Below are positions 55,165-64,000 of a stretch of DNA of 64,000 nt, piece by piece. Location of the stretch: the NCBI RefSeq assembly GCF_008831285.2, contig NC_045148.1, positions 124,001 to 188,000 on the forward strand. The letters are read 5' to 3'. How positions within the stretch are numbered: position 1 is the first letter of the stretch; each line of letters opens with the position of its first letter. Source of the stretch: Nymphaea colorata (lineage: Eukaryota; Streptophyta; Magnoliopsida; Nymphaeales; Nymphaeaceae). A model generated the notes under the pieces. That model saw only the letters and a program-made list of their open reading frames with translations. It ran no database searches and was not told where the DNA came from. The position numbers were made by a program, and so were the translations under genes.

Positions 55165-56149
55165 TGGCTCGTGAGTCAATGGGTTGAGTATGTCTAAGAG
55201 ATGCCTGAACAAGTTTAGTACTTGGGAAGTGATGGAAGAAACTAAAATGTGAGATTGTTTGTGGCAGTGTGCTTTTTTAGTTCTTGAGCCTTTTCTTTTT
55301 GCTGCTTTTTTTTGGGTCGCTTTGGTTCTGATCTCACTGCTAAATGAGAGATTTGGATGTTAACGCTGGTAATTATGAAACTTAGGCTTGTCTACATTTT
55401 GCTTTAGTACAAGTGAAATAGTAAATATATAATAAGAGAAAATTAGTATCTTGATCTTTATATAGTTACTTACATGATGAGCATGTATATGATTGTAGAA
55501 TTGCAGCATGAACACTGAATTACACTAAGTGGTCATTTGGCAGTAGGAACAAAGTGTTTCATGAATTTTTTTCAAAGATTGAGCATATTAACAAAGCATC
55601 AAAATAAGTGCTCTATGAATCCACCCCAACTTTTGAATCAAATATATAGAATACGTCCAAAGTGTTTTTGCTACCAAACAACCTCAAACTAGAGCACAAG
55701 GAGAGGGACACCATAATCTCCCATAATACTACATTTAGTTGACGTTAAGGTTCATATTTTTGCATTAACTATTTCAAGAAATCGACATGCATAGATGGAT
55801 TTGTACATGTACAGTTTTGTTCTCTCGAAATCCAAACCTAAGCCATATCTATAAAAAAAAAAGAAGCTTTATGTAGAAACCATACTATAAATCTAGCTCC
55901 CACAGGTTTTTACATTTGTTGGTTGATCAATCTATCCGCGTATTTCCCTTTGATTAATGCAATATGCTGACGAATTTCAAAGTGGGTACAACTCAAATAC
56001 ATATAAGCATGTATAATGCCTACAATCTATTCTCGAGCTTTTGCAGTTTTCTTCTAGTGGCCTTTGACAGCCACGAAAAGAAACATGTTACAACAAAAGA
56101 TGCATGTATGCCTACGAGGGATATGTTATTGGATTAAAAATTACTCATT
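55165..56149. other. 3' spacer of the second P450
   Basis: A/T-rich sequence holding the MITE-like copy at 55529-55683 and no gene. The last bases are the GTGAG target duplication of the gypsy element. Confidence 0.5.
55529..55683. mobile_element. Short Tourist-like MITE, copy 2
   Basis: Ends GTGGTCATTTGGCAGTAG and, inward from the right, GAGGTTGTTTGGTAGCAA match at about 12 of 18 positions. They also resemble the GAGGTCGTTTGATGG end of the Harbinger element in this window. Flanking triplets are TAA and TCA, so the duplication is imperfect. Confidence 0.4.
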
Positions 56150-56154
56150 GTGAG

Positions 56155-56494
56155 TGTCACCCTGTGTCGTGTTTGTATAGTCGTCATTTGCTTTTGTTCT
56201 ATTTGCTTTATTTATATTGAGTCTTGATGTAAGCTTGTATGTTTACCTGTGTCGGAACACCCTCCCAAAACGGCTCCAAGTGTGTGTAAAAATTTACTTG
56301 ATTTCCCTCGTGATGTACTCAACTGTTTAAGTGAATATATTGCGAGTTTTCTTTCCACACTTTTTGTGTATTTTGTGTCTTCTATTTTCAAAAAGCGTTC
56401 AAGTAATCTGTGCCCACTTGAACGAGGCGAAGGCTTGCGGCTTACTGGCGAGAGTTTGCCATACCGCACGGTTCGAAGGAGTCAGCCCGTGACA
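56155..56494 (+). repeat. Gypsy 5' LTR
   Basis: 340 bp, starting TGTCACCC and ending CGTGACA, so the tips are inverted repeats. Compared with the 3' LTR it lacks about 76 bp between two AAGTGT repeats; the lost piece includes a TTTATAAG TATA-like motif. Confidence 0.9.
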
Positions 56495-56496
56495 GC

Positions 56497-56508
56497 TGGT
56501 ATCAGAGC
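56497..56508 (+). promoter_or_regulatory. Primer binding site, gypsy
   Basis: TGGTATCAGAGC, exact initiator-Met tRNA type, two bases inside the 5' LTR end. Confidence 0.9.
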
Positions 56509-56659
56509 CTAGATTCTGTTCAATCTGGGGAAGCGATCGGAGAGTCGGTGTAGAGCATCAAGCCGACTTGCTGCTGTTGAGGAGGACGCCACGACATCAC
56601 AATACAATATGCGAGGTGCCAAAGGCAAGGAACCGGTCTGCCCAGAAGTGCGAGCCCGA

Positions 56660-57646
56660 CCCATAACCAGGGAGACCTGGAGGAGACGATAAACTGGTTG
56701 GTCGCAGATGTGGCCACCCATGAGGAAGTCTTTGGCTTTGCTGCCAAGACCTTTGTGGGATTCTCGGATGAGATGAAGTTGATGCGGGAACAGATGGCCG
56801 AGTAAGTGGCCATGGAACGATCACTCTCTGACTTGGTGAAGACCCTGCAGGACGAAGCCGGTGGACTTCGGGCTTCAAACCAGAGACTGCTATGTACTAA
56901 TTCAGCTAGCAGTAGTCAAGAGAGGACCAGTAGGATCGACGTTCATCGTCTAGCGAAGTACAATAGTAGCCAGGAAGGGCGATCCACAACTTTCTGTTCA
57001 AAGTTGACTACTACCTGGACTTGCAGAACGTAGTAGATGAGGACTTGAAGATCAAGACCGCAGCAATGTTGTTAGAGGGAGATGTTGTGACTTGGTGGAG
57101 GCGGAAAATTTTAGACATTGAGAACGGGGACTGCACGATTCGTACATTAGACGATTTTCGCAAGCAGTTGAAGGGATACTTCATACCCATAGATACTGAA
57201 AGACATGCTTATCGGTTGGTTGCGAACCTAAAGTTGACAGGTGCCTTGAGAGATTACATTATGGCATACCAAAAGGTCATGTTGGACGTGCCTATGATGC
57301 CAGAAAAAGACAAACTTCATTGGTTCATCATAAGGCTCCAATCTTGGGCCCAAGCCGACGTGGAGAGATCGAATCCTGAGACCTTAAATCAGGCATATGT
57401 GGCAGCCGAGCGCTTTGCCGACACCCAACACAGAAGCTATACATATACCTTAAAGTTTACGAAGAAGTCTGACCACGACAGTAAGAGGGAGGAACAGCGA
57501 GACAACAAAAGTGAATCGTCGTCCCAGAATCCAGCTGAGAGAAAACCCTTCTTGCGCAAGGATTACAATGGGCTACCATGACAAGTGACTTGTTGGGTCT
57601 GCGGAAGAAGGCACTATACGCGTGTCTGCCCAAAATGGGTGAGACC
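56660..57646 (+). pseudogene. Gypsy gag, broken
   Basis: The N-terminal part reads INWLVADVATHEEVFGFAAK and then MREQMAE followed by an in-frame stop near 56802. The core reads FLFKVDYYLDLQNVVDEDLK, then AAMLLEGDVVTWWRRK and FRKQLKGYFIP, the Retrotrans_gag domain of gypsy elements; a frame change lies before it (about 56960-57020). Near the C-terminus a CX2CX3HX4C zinc knuckle (CWVCGRRHYTRVC) lies at about 57592-57630, after an in-frame stop at 57579-57581. Confidence 0.85.
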
Positions 57647-57649
57647 TAT

Positions 57650-58510
57650 CGAACAGGCCAATGCCACGAGGGCCACCAAAGGCAGAACTGAAGAAGGGGA
57701 AGGATCGAAGATTGGTGCACTTTAGCTTCTCAACTCACTGAAACGTGAAGAGAAAGCCAAGGTGACAACGACCCCTTCCAGGGAACTCATGTACATTGAG
57801 ATTCTGGTGAATGGAAAGCCTACAATGGCTATGATAGATACGGACGCCACGCACAATTTCGTCTCAGTTGTGAAGGCGAGGAGATTAGGCCTCACCCTTG
57901 AGTGGGGAGAGTTGCGCATGAAGGCAGTCAACTCAGAGGCAAAACTTATCCATGGAGTGGCGCGGGATGTGGTTGTGAAGATTGACAGTTGGTCAGAAAA
58001 ATCTAACTTCTTCGTAGTCCCAATGAACGATTACCAAATGATTCTCGGCATGGAGCTCCTTAGTGCAGTGAACATGGTCCTGATGCCACATTTGCGTAGT
58101 GTCAGCATTATGGATGAGAAGTCTCCTTGCATTGTGCCAACCAAGGAAGTATCTAAAAACTCTCCTGGTTTGGTCCAAGAGGCGCTTGCGCTTGTCTTAG
58201 AGGAATTCGCCGGGACAACGCCTGCGAAGCTCCTTAGATGGCGGCCACCTCGGCATAAAGTGGGCCATGCCCCTATAGAATTGAAGAAACTTGCAGATCG
58301 AAGACGAGGGTCAATAGAATTTCGAGCGGGTGACCAAGTCCTTGTGAAGCTTTACGCAGACCAGGTGGGCATCTTCCGTATGCGAGACCGAGCACGAATC
58401 AGAAGTTGGCGTACAAGTTAGATCTCCCGCTAGACTTTAAGGCGCATCTAGTGTTTCATGTTCGCAACCTTCAGCCCTCTACGCATGAAGACCCAGAGAG
58501 AAGCTTAGTA
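57650..58510 (+). pseudogene. Gypsy protease joined to integrase tail
   Basis: A retropepsin-like domain (ELMYIEILVNGKPTMAMIDTD then ATHNF) has Asp-Thr-Asp where the family has Asp-Thr/Ser-Gly, a damaged active site. The DYQMILGMELL block follows. At about 58195-58255 the sequence passes directly into MKKWAD-type integrase C-terminal sequence (ELKKLADRRRGSIEFRAGDQVLVKL), skipping reverse transcriptase, RNase H and the integrase core. A frame change near 58400 leads to AHLVFHVRNLQPSTHEDPE, the tail typical of chromodomain-type gypsy integrases. Confidence 0.85.
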
Positions 58511-58557
58511 CCAAGCTGCTAGCGCCGAGGACAGTGCTTGATTTGAAGGGGGGAGCC

Positions 58558-58973
58558 TATTCCCCTGTGTCATGTCTGTATAGTCATCCTTTGCTTTTGT
58601 TGTATTTGCTTTGTTTATGTTGAGTCTTGGTGTAAGCTTGTATGTTTACCTGTGTCGGAGCACCCTTCCAAAACGGCCCCAAGTGTAAGATTGAGATTCC
58701 TTGTTTTGGATGGTCGGCATGAAAATTCTGTAAGCGGCTTCGGCCATCCTTTATAAGTAAAGTGTAAAAGCTTACTTGCTTTCCCTCGTGATGTACTCAA
58801 CTGTTTAAGTGAATATATTGCGAGTTTTCTTTCCACACTCTTTGTGTATTTTTATGTCTTCTATTTTCAAAAAGCGTTCAAGTGATCTGCGCCCACTTGA
58901 ATGAGGCGAAAGCTTGCGGCTTACTGGCGAGAGTTTACCGCGCCGCACGGTCTGAAGGAGTCGGCCCGTGACA
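58558..58973 (+). repeat. Gypsy 3' LTR
   Basis: 416 bp, ending CGTGACA directly before GTGAG. Its first bases (TATTCCCC) have diverged from the TGTCACCC start of the 5' LTR. It holds the TTTATAAG motif near 58751-58758 that the other LTR has lost. Confidence 0.88.
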
Positions 58974-58978
58974 GTGAG

Positions 58979-61841
58979 TGCGATCAAGCTAAAGGAACGT
59001 CATAAATTTGAATCTCATTTGTAACTAACCAAAAGTAATTGGGTCTACCCTCGAATTATTCATCATTAGAGCATAAAGGGTCATTAGATGTATTTTTAGC
59101 TCCTCTGGCTTTAATGAGTTCAACTAAGTACAAATTCTCATGAATTAAGGTCAACCAAGTCCGAATCATTTACACCTTTAGCAATGAGGACAGTAGATAT
59201 ATAACTATTAAGAGTAGTAGTTGGAGTTTTCTTTGTTTCTTTGGAAAAAAAGGCAAAGGGTTTGTCTATTTGAGCTTAAAAACATGAGAAAGTGGTAGGC
59301 TGAAAGGGCAAAACTATTATGTGCTCACAAGAGTGATAATAAGGCAGTGAAGGAGAATGTGAACACAACGAGAGGAAGTTGGATCCAATTTTTTAACATT
59401 TGCTCAACTGAAAATTCTACTTTCCCCTTATAAAGTGGCAGATCCATGCATCTAGGAGAAATGGTTTCCCTTCCATTTGTAACGAAACAAACGGTGCCCA
59501 AGAATAGTAGGGCTAAAATGCATGTGAGCATTGTCCTGATTATACTTTAATTTACTGTTGCACTTCCAAAAGCAGGGTGTACTGGAGCGAACGTGGTCGT
59601 TGATGACCCCTTTCACTCCTGTTCGATAATAGTGCAGAATTAATTTAGCTCCTTCTAAGAGGAAGAAAATATCCCCTGCTATCAAACACCCCCGACGCAG
59701 GGAAAAGGAGAAAAAGGAAATTAAGGGTGGGGGTAAGGGAGGGGGGGTTTCGAGGGAGTGGCCCTTATCCTTAAGCACAGTATTCTGTCATGCAAAAGCC
59801 AAATAAACAAAATAACAGACAAGGTAGAATCTATTTAATTATTTGTAATATGATCATGCACAGTGCGTTTAGACAGTAAGTTTCTGTCTAGCAAGCACTG
59901 CGTCCATCCCACCAAATCCAGACTTGCTGTAGCAACAGAAGAAGAAAACAGAAAGGACAGAGAGACAGAAAACAAATTCTTTCTCCAAATACGCTTATAG
60001 GTAGGAATAATATTCCGAGCATCTTTAACATCACTCAAACGAAGAGAACCATACGTAGGCGCCTGATCCGGCTTCCAACACGCGACTTCTTCTAAACACT
60101 TCCCGGATGCAGGCAGGCACCCCCTTCTCCACTGCATGTAAATCGAAGCAGGTCATTAATTCCTTCTAAAATGCAGCCAAAAATGGTACATTCAAATGAT
60201 GGTGGAGGTCATGAGTTGAAACACTTTTTCTTTTCAACCTGTCTTCAGTTTTGGCTGTGTCATAGGTAGTTTAACCTAGCCATCCATGGATATGATCTAA
60301 GTGTGCATATTACATGTATACAAGTAGTTATAACTGATACCAAAACCACATATTATATCGAACTTTAAAGCAGCATATATAGATATAGCAAAGCTTGTAT
60401 ATTTTTATGCATATATATTACATATAATAATGAAATAAAAAGTACTGCTTTATACATATGAAGATGTATTTTATGCAAAAAAGATGAAGTTGTCAAAACA
60501 AGCCGGAGTGGCCCCAATGACTGAATTGACTCGGTGAGTCACGAGTCAATTTCTTTCGAATCGAGTCCCGAGTCACTGTACCTACCGATTCTTAGCAGTG
60601 ATAACTACATGATTTACTGTGGGGGCCTTCTAGTGACCTCCTTCATGGGTACCTGCCACGTTAGCTTCTTGGTGGGCTCCACACCTGTAGGGTCTCGTGC
60701 GTGGTAAGATGGGACCCACTACCATGACCGGGCCCACCCTGTAGATTCCAAAGAAAAATGCTGCGAGGACAAGCGTGCATGTGACTTTGCGTTTCTGTAA
60801 TTGTTTGTATGATTGTTTTCTTCTCCCATGGTTCTCTGCGTCTAAGGACATGCTTTCATCAGTATATAATAATTCACAGGAAGCGCCCTAAATTCCACCA
60901 TGTTGAAAGCACTAGCACCCTGTACCATTTGACACTGACTGCCATGTTAAATTAAATAAGCTAATCATATATTTGTTAACAGATATGTAGTCAGTTGTAA
61001 GGCATTTTTCATCCATAAACTTCAACAAATTAAGGGGCTGATCATCCATTAGCTGGTTGATATATTGGTTACAGATTTTAGTGTCATAGAATTAGAAAGG
61101 ATACCCTAGTCAGTTTTTTATGGACAATAAACAGTTCTCTGCTTGAAATTTCTGACATAGATCAGTGGAAAATGAGTTCCTAAACTGGGGGTTTCTGAAC
61201 CCTCTTTGCTGAAACTCTGTCAAAATTATGAAAAAAGAAAACAAAAAATCTTAAAAAACCGCTCAATCTCAGTAAAATTCGTCGTGCATATCCAAATCAT
61301 TGTTTTTAACATTCTGGTTATAAAGATCACATCTCTATACTTATATTTGAAGAAAAATTATGATAATCGATGAAAGTTTCAACTAAGAATTAAGTACTTG
61401 AAGCTACAAGGGTAGTTGATGTTTTCCTGAAAGTGATCTCATCTGACCTTAAGAAAATTTATTTGTTTCCTTGATCTCTCCTTTGAACCACTTCTGTAAT
61501 GTTTTTTTTTTTTCTTTTAGTATGCTACGGTCGATGTCAGCTTCAGTCCTATTCTGCCATGAAAAGGAACAGATCTCGGAAAAGAGTGCAATCTAAGGAG
61601 ATCAGTAGAAATCTGCGCTTCTTACAAGGAATCAGATGCTAAAGTGTCTCAAGCCCACGGTAGTGACAATATAGACTTTGCCATTGAAAAATTAAAAAAA
61701 AGACAAACGAAATATTGCAAGTGCCTATGTAATCTTATATAGCTTTTTCTTAAATATTTCAGGCATCAAAACAAATGCAAATTAAGCATATGTCCTAGAA
61801 AATCTACAAACAATATAAATGAATAGACAGAACAAACCTCG
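58979..61841. other. Spacer without recognisable genes
   Basis: Unassigned minus-strand frames at 59325-59778, 59835-60137 and 60630-60851 are the largest; none resembles a known protein. A C-rich/G-rich stretch lies near 59690-59755. The remainder is A/T rich. Confidence 0.45.
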
Positions 61842-62348
61842 TCAAGCATTGATTAATGGCTTGACTTGAACAACGGGAAAATCAAACACGATGGCCTTCT
61901 CAACTGCGGAGAGCAATATCTCTGCAAAGGCAAGATGGGTCGGGTGCTGAGAAAAAGCAACGAACTCTTCCTTGCTCTCAAATGTCAGGGAGAAGGCATG
62001 AGTGAATCCCTGCCTCAACATCTCCTCTGATTCCAAATCCTGCCCCCTGCCACAAAAATTTGACCAGCAAATCATGGATGGCAGGCAGAAAAGAATAAGA
62101 ATCATGACAAGCGAAAGAAACTCAAAGAAATAAAATAGATGGAAGCAAGTTGATCGGTGCATCATGCAAACTGAGATGAAATCTGGGCCTTCGATTACAT
62201 CACTAGAGCAGTACCATTCAAAAGATTTTACTTTGTCAATCTCCAAAGCCATCTCCTCCATTTTCTTGATGATCTCCTCTGCAGATGTTCCTTCTTTGAA
62301 CCTAATAAGCACAAAGTGCTTCACTGCCATCGTGAGGGGATTGCTCAA
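61842..62348 (-). CDS. Stress-responsive A/B-barrel (Dabb) domain protein
   Basis: Two exons on the minus strand, 62348-62215 and 62046-61842, are joined by a 168-nt GT-AG intron. Splicing restores KSFEWGQDLESEEMLRQGFT, which matches the plant Dabb family; the unspliced frame happens to stay open but inserts a hydrophobic stretch that the family lacks. The product is 112 residues from the first Met (MSNPLTMAVKHF) or 106 from the second; the family is about 110. Landmarks are KHFVLIRFKEGTSAEEI, the EEMLRQGFTHAFSLTFESKE block and FVAFSQHPTHLAFAE. Dabb proteins form dimeric alpha+beta barrels; several are stress-induced and their ligand is mostly unknown. No signal peptide is evident, so it is probably cytosolic. 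Confidence 0.92.
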   Translation of the reverse strand: MSNPLTMAVKHFVLIRFKEGTSAEEIIKKMEEMALEIDKVKSFEWYCSSDVIEGPDFISVCMMHRSTCFHLFYFFEFLSLVMILILFCLPSMICWSNFCGRGQDLESEEMLRQGFTHAFSLTFESKEEFVAFSQHPTHLAFAEILLSAVEKAIVFDFPVVQVKPLINA

Positions 62349-63265
62349 TCACGGAGGTACGCTACTTCGCAGACTTGCTAGGCGCAAACGGGCATTAAAA
62401 AGGATGGAAGCTCCATCAGTCCATCTACATCTTTGCCTTGTCTTGTCACATTCGGGGACCCCACAAACATACTCTTCTGTCAAGCTCCATGGCTGCTAGC
62501 TCATGGCGAAGCGACTCTTGTGACACTCAGACCCTGGTTCCAGCCCCACTGCTAGTCTGGACCCTAAGCTTTTGCAATGTAAGTGTTAAGTCCCCACAAG
62601 GGCCGGCATTTTTCAGCTTCACGCGGGGCTTACCAGCCTAGCGTTGTAGTTCTTTATCAACAAATTAACTAAGGATCTGCAAAGTGTAAAACCTAGACAG
62701 TAACCAACACAAAGAAACAAATCAAGTCTGTAAATCCTCTCTGTAAAAAATATGCATGGCCGGACATCAGTAAATCACCGGAATCTGAACTATGCTTAAT
62801 AATATCGGTGAGCACGTACAAGTTGAATGCAGCGTTCGTTTTTCTTTTGACTGCAACAGAGAATGCGATATGTTTGCTTTTGTAACGTCTGTGTAATATT
62901 TTTATTTTCATTGTCTGTCCGGTTTCGTGACACTTCTTACAAATCTGCGACCGAATATATGGGCAGTACAAAATTCTGAGAGCGAAAAGATATAAAGAAA
63001 AAGAAAAGTAAAGGGAAAGCTTGTGAAGGTTTGGCTGGGTGAAAGCCTTTTGTCTTTCTTTTACGGACATCATCATGAGTTTAGTTCCTTTAGAAATATT
63101 TGAGCCTCTTGGTTGTACGCAAGCCTCTTTTTCTCCTTTCCAGTTTTGCCTTCCTTTTCCCTCATAATTAATCACTTTTAGGTGAGCGAGGAAACCCACT
63201 AAGCAAAAACCCACTATATGAGAGAGAACTGAAGCTCTCATGCAACCCTTTATTTTCTAAAATAC
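62349..63265. other. Region upstream of the Dabb gene
   Basis: The first few hundred bases should hold the minus-strand promoter; no clear TATA box was found. A 182-residue open frame (62693-63241, minus) has no family resemblance and no good start context; I treat it as chance. Confidence 0.4.
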
Positions 63266-63270
63266 ATGTT

Positions 63271-63678
63271 TGTTTAGTTTTGTATCGAAGATTGTGAGAG
63301 ATCTTCAAAAGCTTATAAGAAAATTGTTCAATGATTGGTTGTTTTGGTTTTTAGTTCAAGCTAAAACCAAAAACACTAAGGGATGACCAGAGGCTTGAAT
63401 TCGATGTGAAAGTATATTAGGTCATTATAGTAGTATCTTAATACGGTTCAACATTCGGACCTAGGGTTCCACAGGTGCATACACATTGGTTTAGGAGGGG
63501 TGAATTATAGTCTGGAAGATTATGAGAGATCTTTAAAAACTAATAAAAAGGGTTGTTAAGTGGTTGTTTGTCTTGGTTTTTTATCTTTTTCATGTTGAAA
63601 CTGAAATTACTAAGAGGAGGGTTGAGATCCATCGAACTAGAAGCCTTGACCCAATGTGAAAGTGGGTTGGGTCGTTAC
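63271..63678 (+). mobile_element. Decayed TRIM-like element
   Basis: Two direct repeats (about 63271-63429 and 63506-63678) share GAAGATT(G/A)TGAGAGATCTT and end GGTC(A/G)TTA(T/C)A. Between them lies TAGTATCTTAATAC at the primer-binding position, CAACATTCGGACCTAGGG, and a GGAGGGGTGAA purine tract. The layout and the CGGACCTAGGG(A/T) internal sequence match the TRIM at 18709. The start of the first repeat is altered and no target duplication could be found. Confidence 0.7.
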
Positions 63679-64000
63679 ACACAACACTTCATCTTGTTCA
63701 TCAACGACTTTTGTTTTGCAATGCTCTTAACATTCGAAATGAAAACTGACTGCGTACTAGCCCTTCACCCCAAACTGTTGTATCAACACTTTTGAGGCAA
63801 TCGCCTGCTTATCTTTGAGACCCAGTAACTGGTGGATACTCTTGGGCGTGTATGCATGTTTAAGTAGGAAACCTTTTTTTTTTTACGGCAATGATCTTCA
63901 TATCTATGAATAGAGCAGGGGATGAATGTGCCCCAGCCTCTTATGCTTTGGCTCTCCTTAGCTTGTGAAAATGTTTGTTTGTGGTCACCAATCAGACTCG
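63679..64000. other. Right-edge sequence without recognisable genes
   Basis: No feature was seen beyond a short poly-T run near 63871-63880. Confidence 0.5.

Larger units (their letters stand above)
56155..58973 (+). mobile_element. Ty3-gypsy retrotransposon, internally deleted
   Basis: This 2.8-kb LTR element on the plus strand is flanked by a perfect 5-bp target duplication GTGAG (56150-56154, 58974-58978). LTRs are 56155-56494 and 58558-58973. The primer binding site TGGTATCAGAGC is at 56497-56508 and a GAAGGGGGGAG polypurine tract lies at 58545-58555. Between them are gag, a zinc knuckle, a retropepsin domain and then directly the C-terminal integrase/chromodomain-side tail. Reverse transcriptase, RNase H and the integrase core are missing. 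The coding part is also frameshifted and stopped. Confidence 0.93.

Noticed and set aside
62693-63241. 182-residue open frame on the minus strand
   Set aside because: The composition looks like random translation, there is no recognisable motif, and it overlaps nothing conserved. Length alone was not enough.
1-64000. tRNA genes, CRISPR arrays, bacterial operons or a novel defence-like gene cluster
   Set aside because: No supporting sequence was seen; the window is plant nuclear DNA dominated by transposable elements.

Overview
This window is nuclear DNA from a flowering plant. The evidence is a cytosolic class I aldolase gene with a spliced 28-nt first coding exon, a DUF868 gene, two plant-specific CYP77A-type P450 genes, a spliced A/B-barrel (Dabb) gene, plant Ty1-copia, Ty3-gypsy, TRIM, PIF/Harbinger and hAT-type elements, and a decayed plastid 23S rRNA fragment. 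The P450 and aldolase coding regions are very rich in G/C at third positions, while the spacers are A/T rich. That pattern fits monocots, magnoliids or early-diverging angiosperms, but the species cannot be fixed from the sequence.

Layout. 1-2924: the 5' part of a dead Ty1-copia element (A), minus strand, cut by the window edge. 2925-11990: gene-poor spacer with a hAT-like MITE and GGGGCGGAG-type repeats. 12164-13090: intronless DUF868 gene (+). 13091-22200: spacer with MITE-like repeats, a 43-bp perfect tandem duplication and a complete TRIM retrotransposon with a perfect 5-bp target duplication (18709-19157). 22318-24675: fructose-bisphosphate aldolase, two coding exons (+). 27831-39385: nested complex, a Ty1-copia element (B, minus) with a TATTA target duplication whose 3' LTR was split by a 7.27-kb PIF/Harbinger transposon (27988-35261, TAA target duplication). 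The uninterrupted LTR at the other end of B preserves the empty site. 41275-42397: a 1.1-kb hAT-type element with a perfect 8-bp target duplication inside an older repeat, followed by a second, less certain hAT-like element to about 43590. 46830-48377 and 53602-55164: two intronless CYP77A-type P450 genes in tandem (+). About 400 bp upstream of the second start codon lies the plastid 23S fragment. 56155-58973: an internally deleted Ty3-gypsy element (GTGAG target duplication) downstream of the second P450. 61842-62348: Dabb protein gene (-). 63271-63678: a decayed second TRIM-like copy.

There are five confident host genes in 64 kb; they do not form a shared pathway. By family, the two P450s belong to the group that includes mid-chain fatty-acid oxidation in cutin formation, and aldolase is glycolytic. 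Every transposon protein seen carries stops, frameshifts or deletions, so none looks autonomous. No new biochemical system was recognised. The most informative content is structural: element boundaries resolved to the base by target duplications, an empty-site control for the Harbinger insertion, a TRIM family with two copies, and organellar DNA inserted near a P450 promoter.
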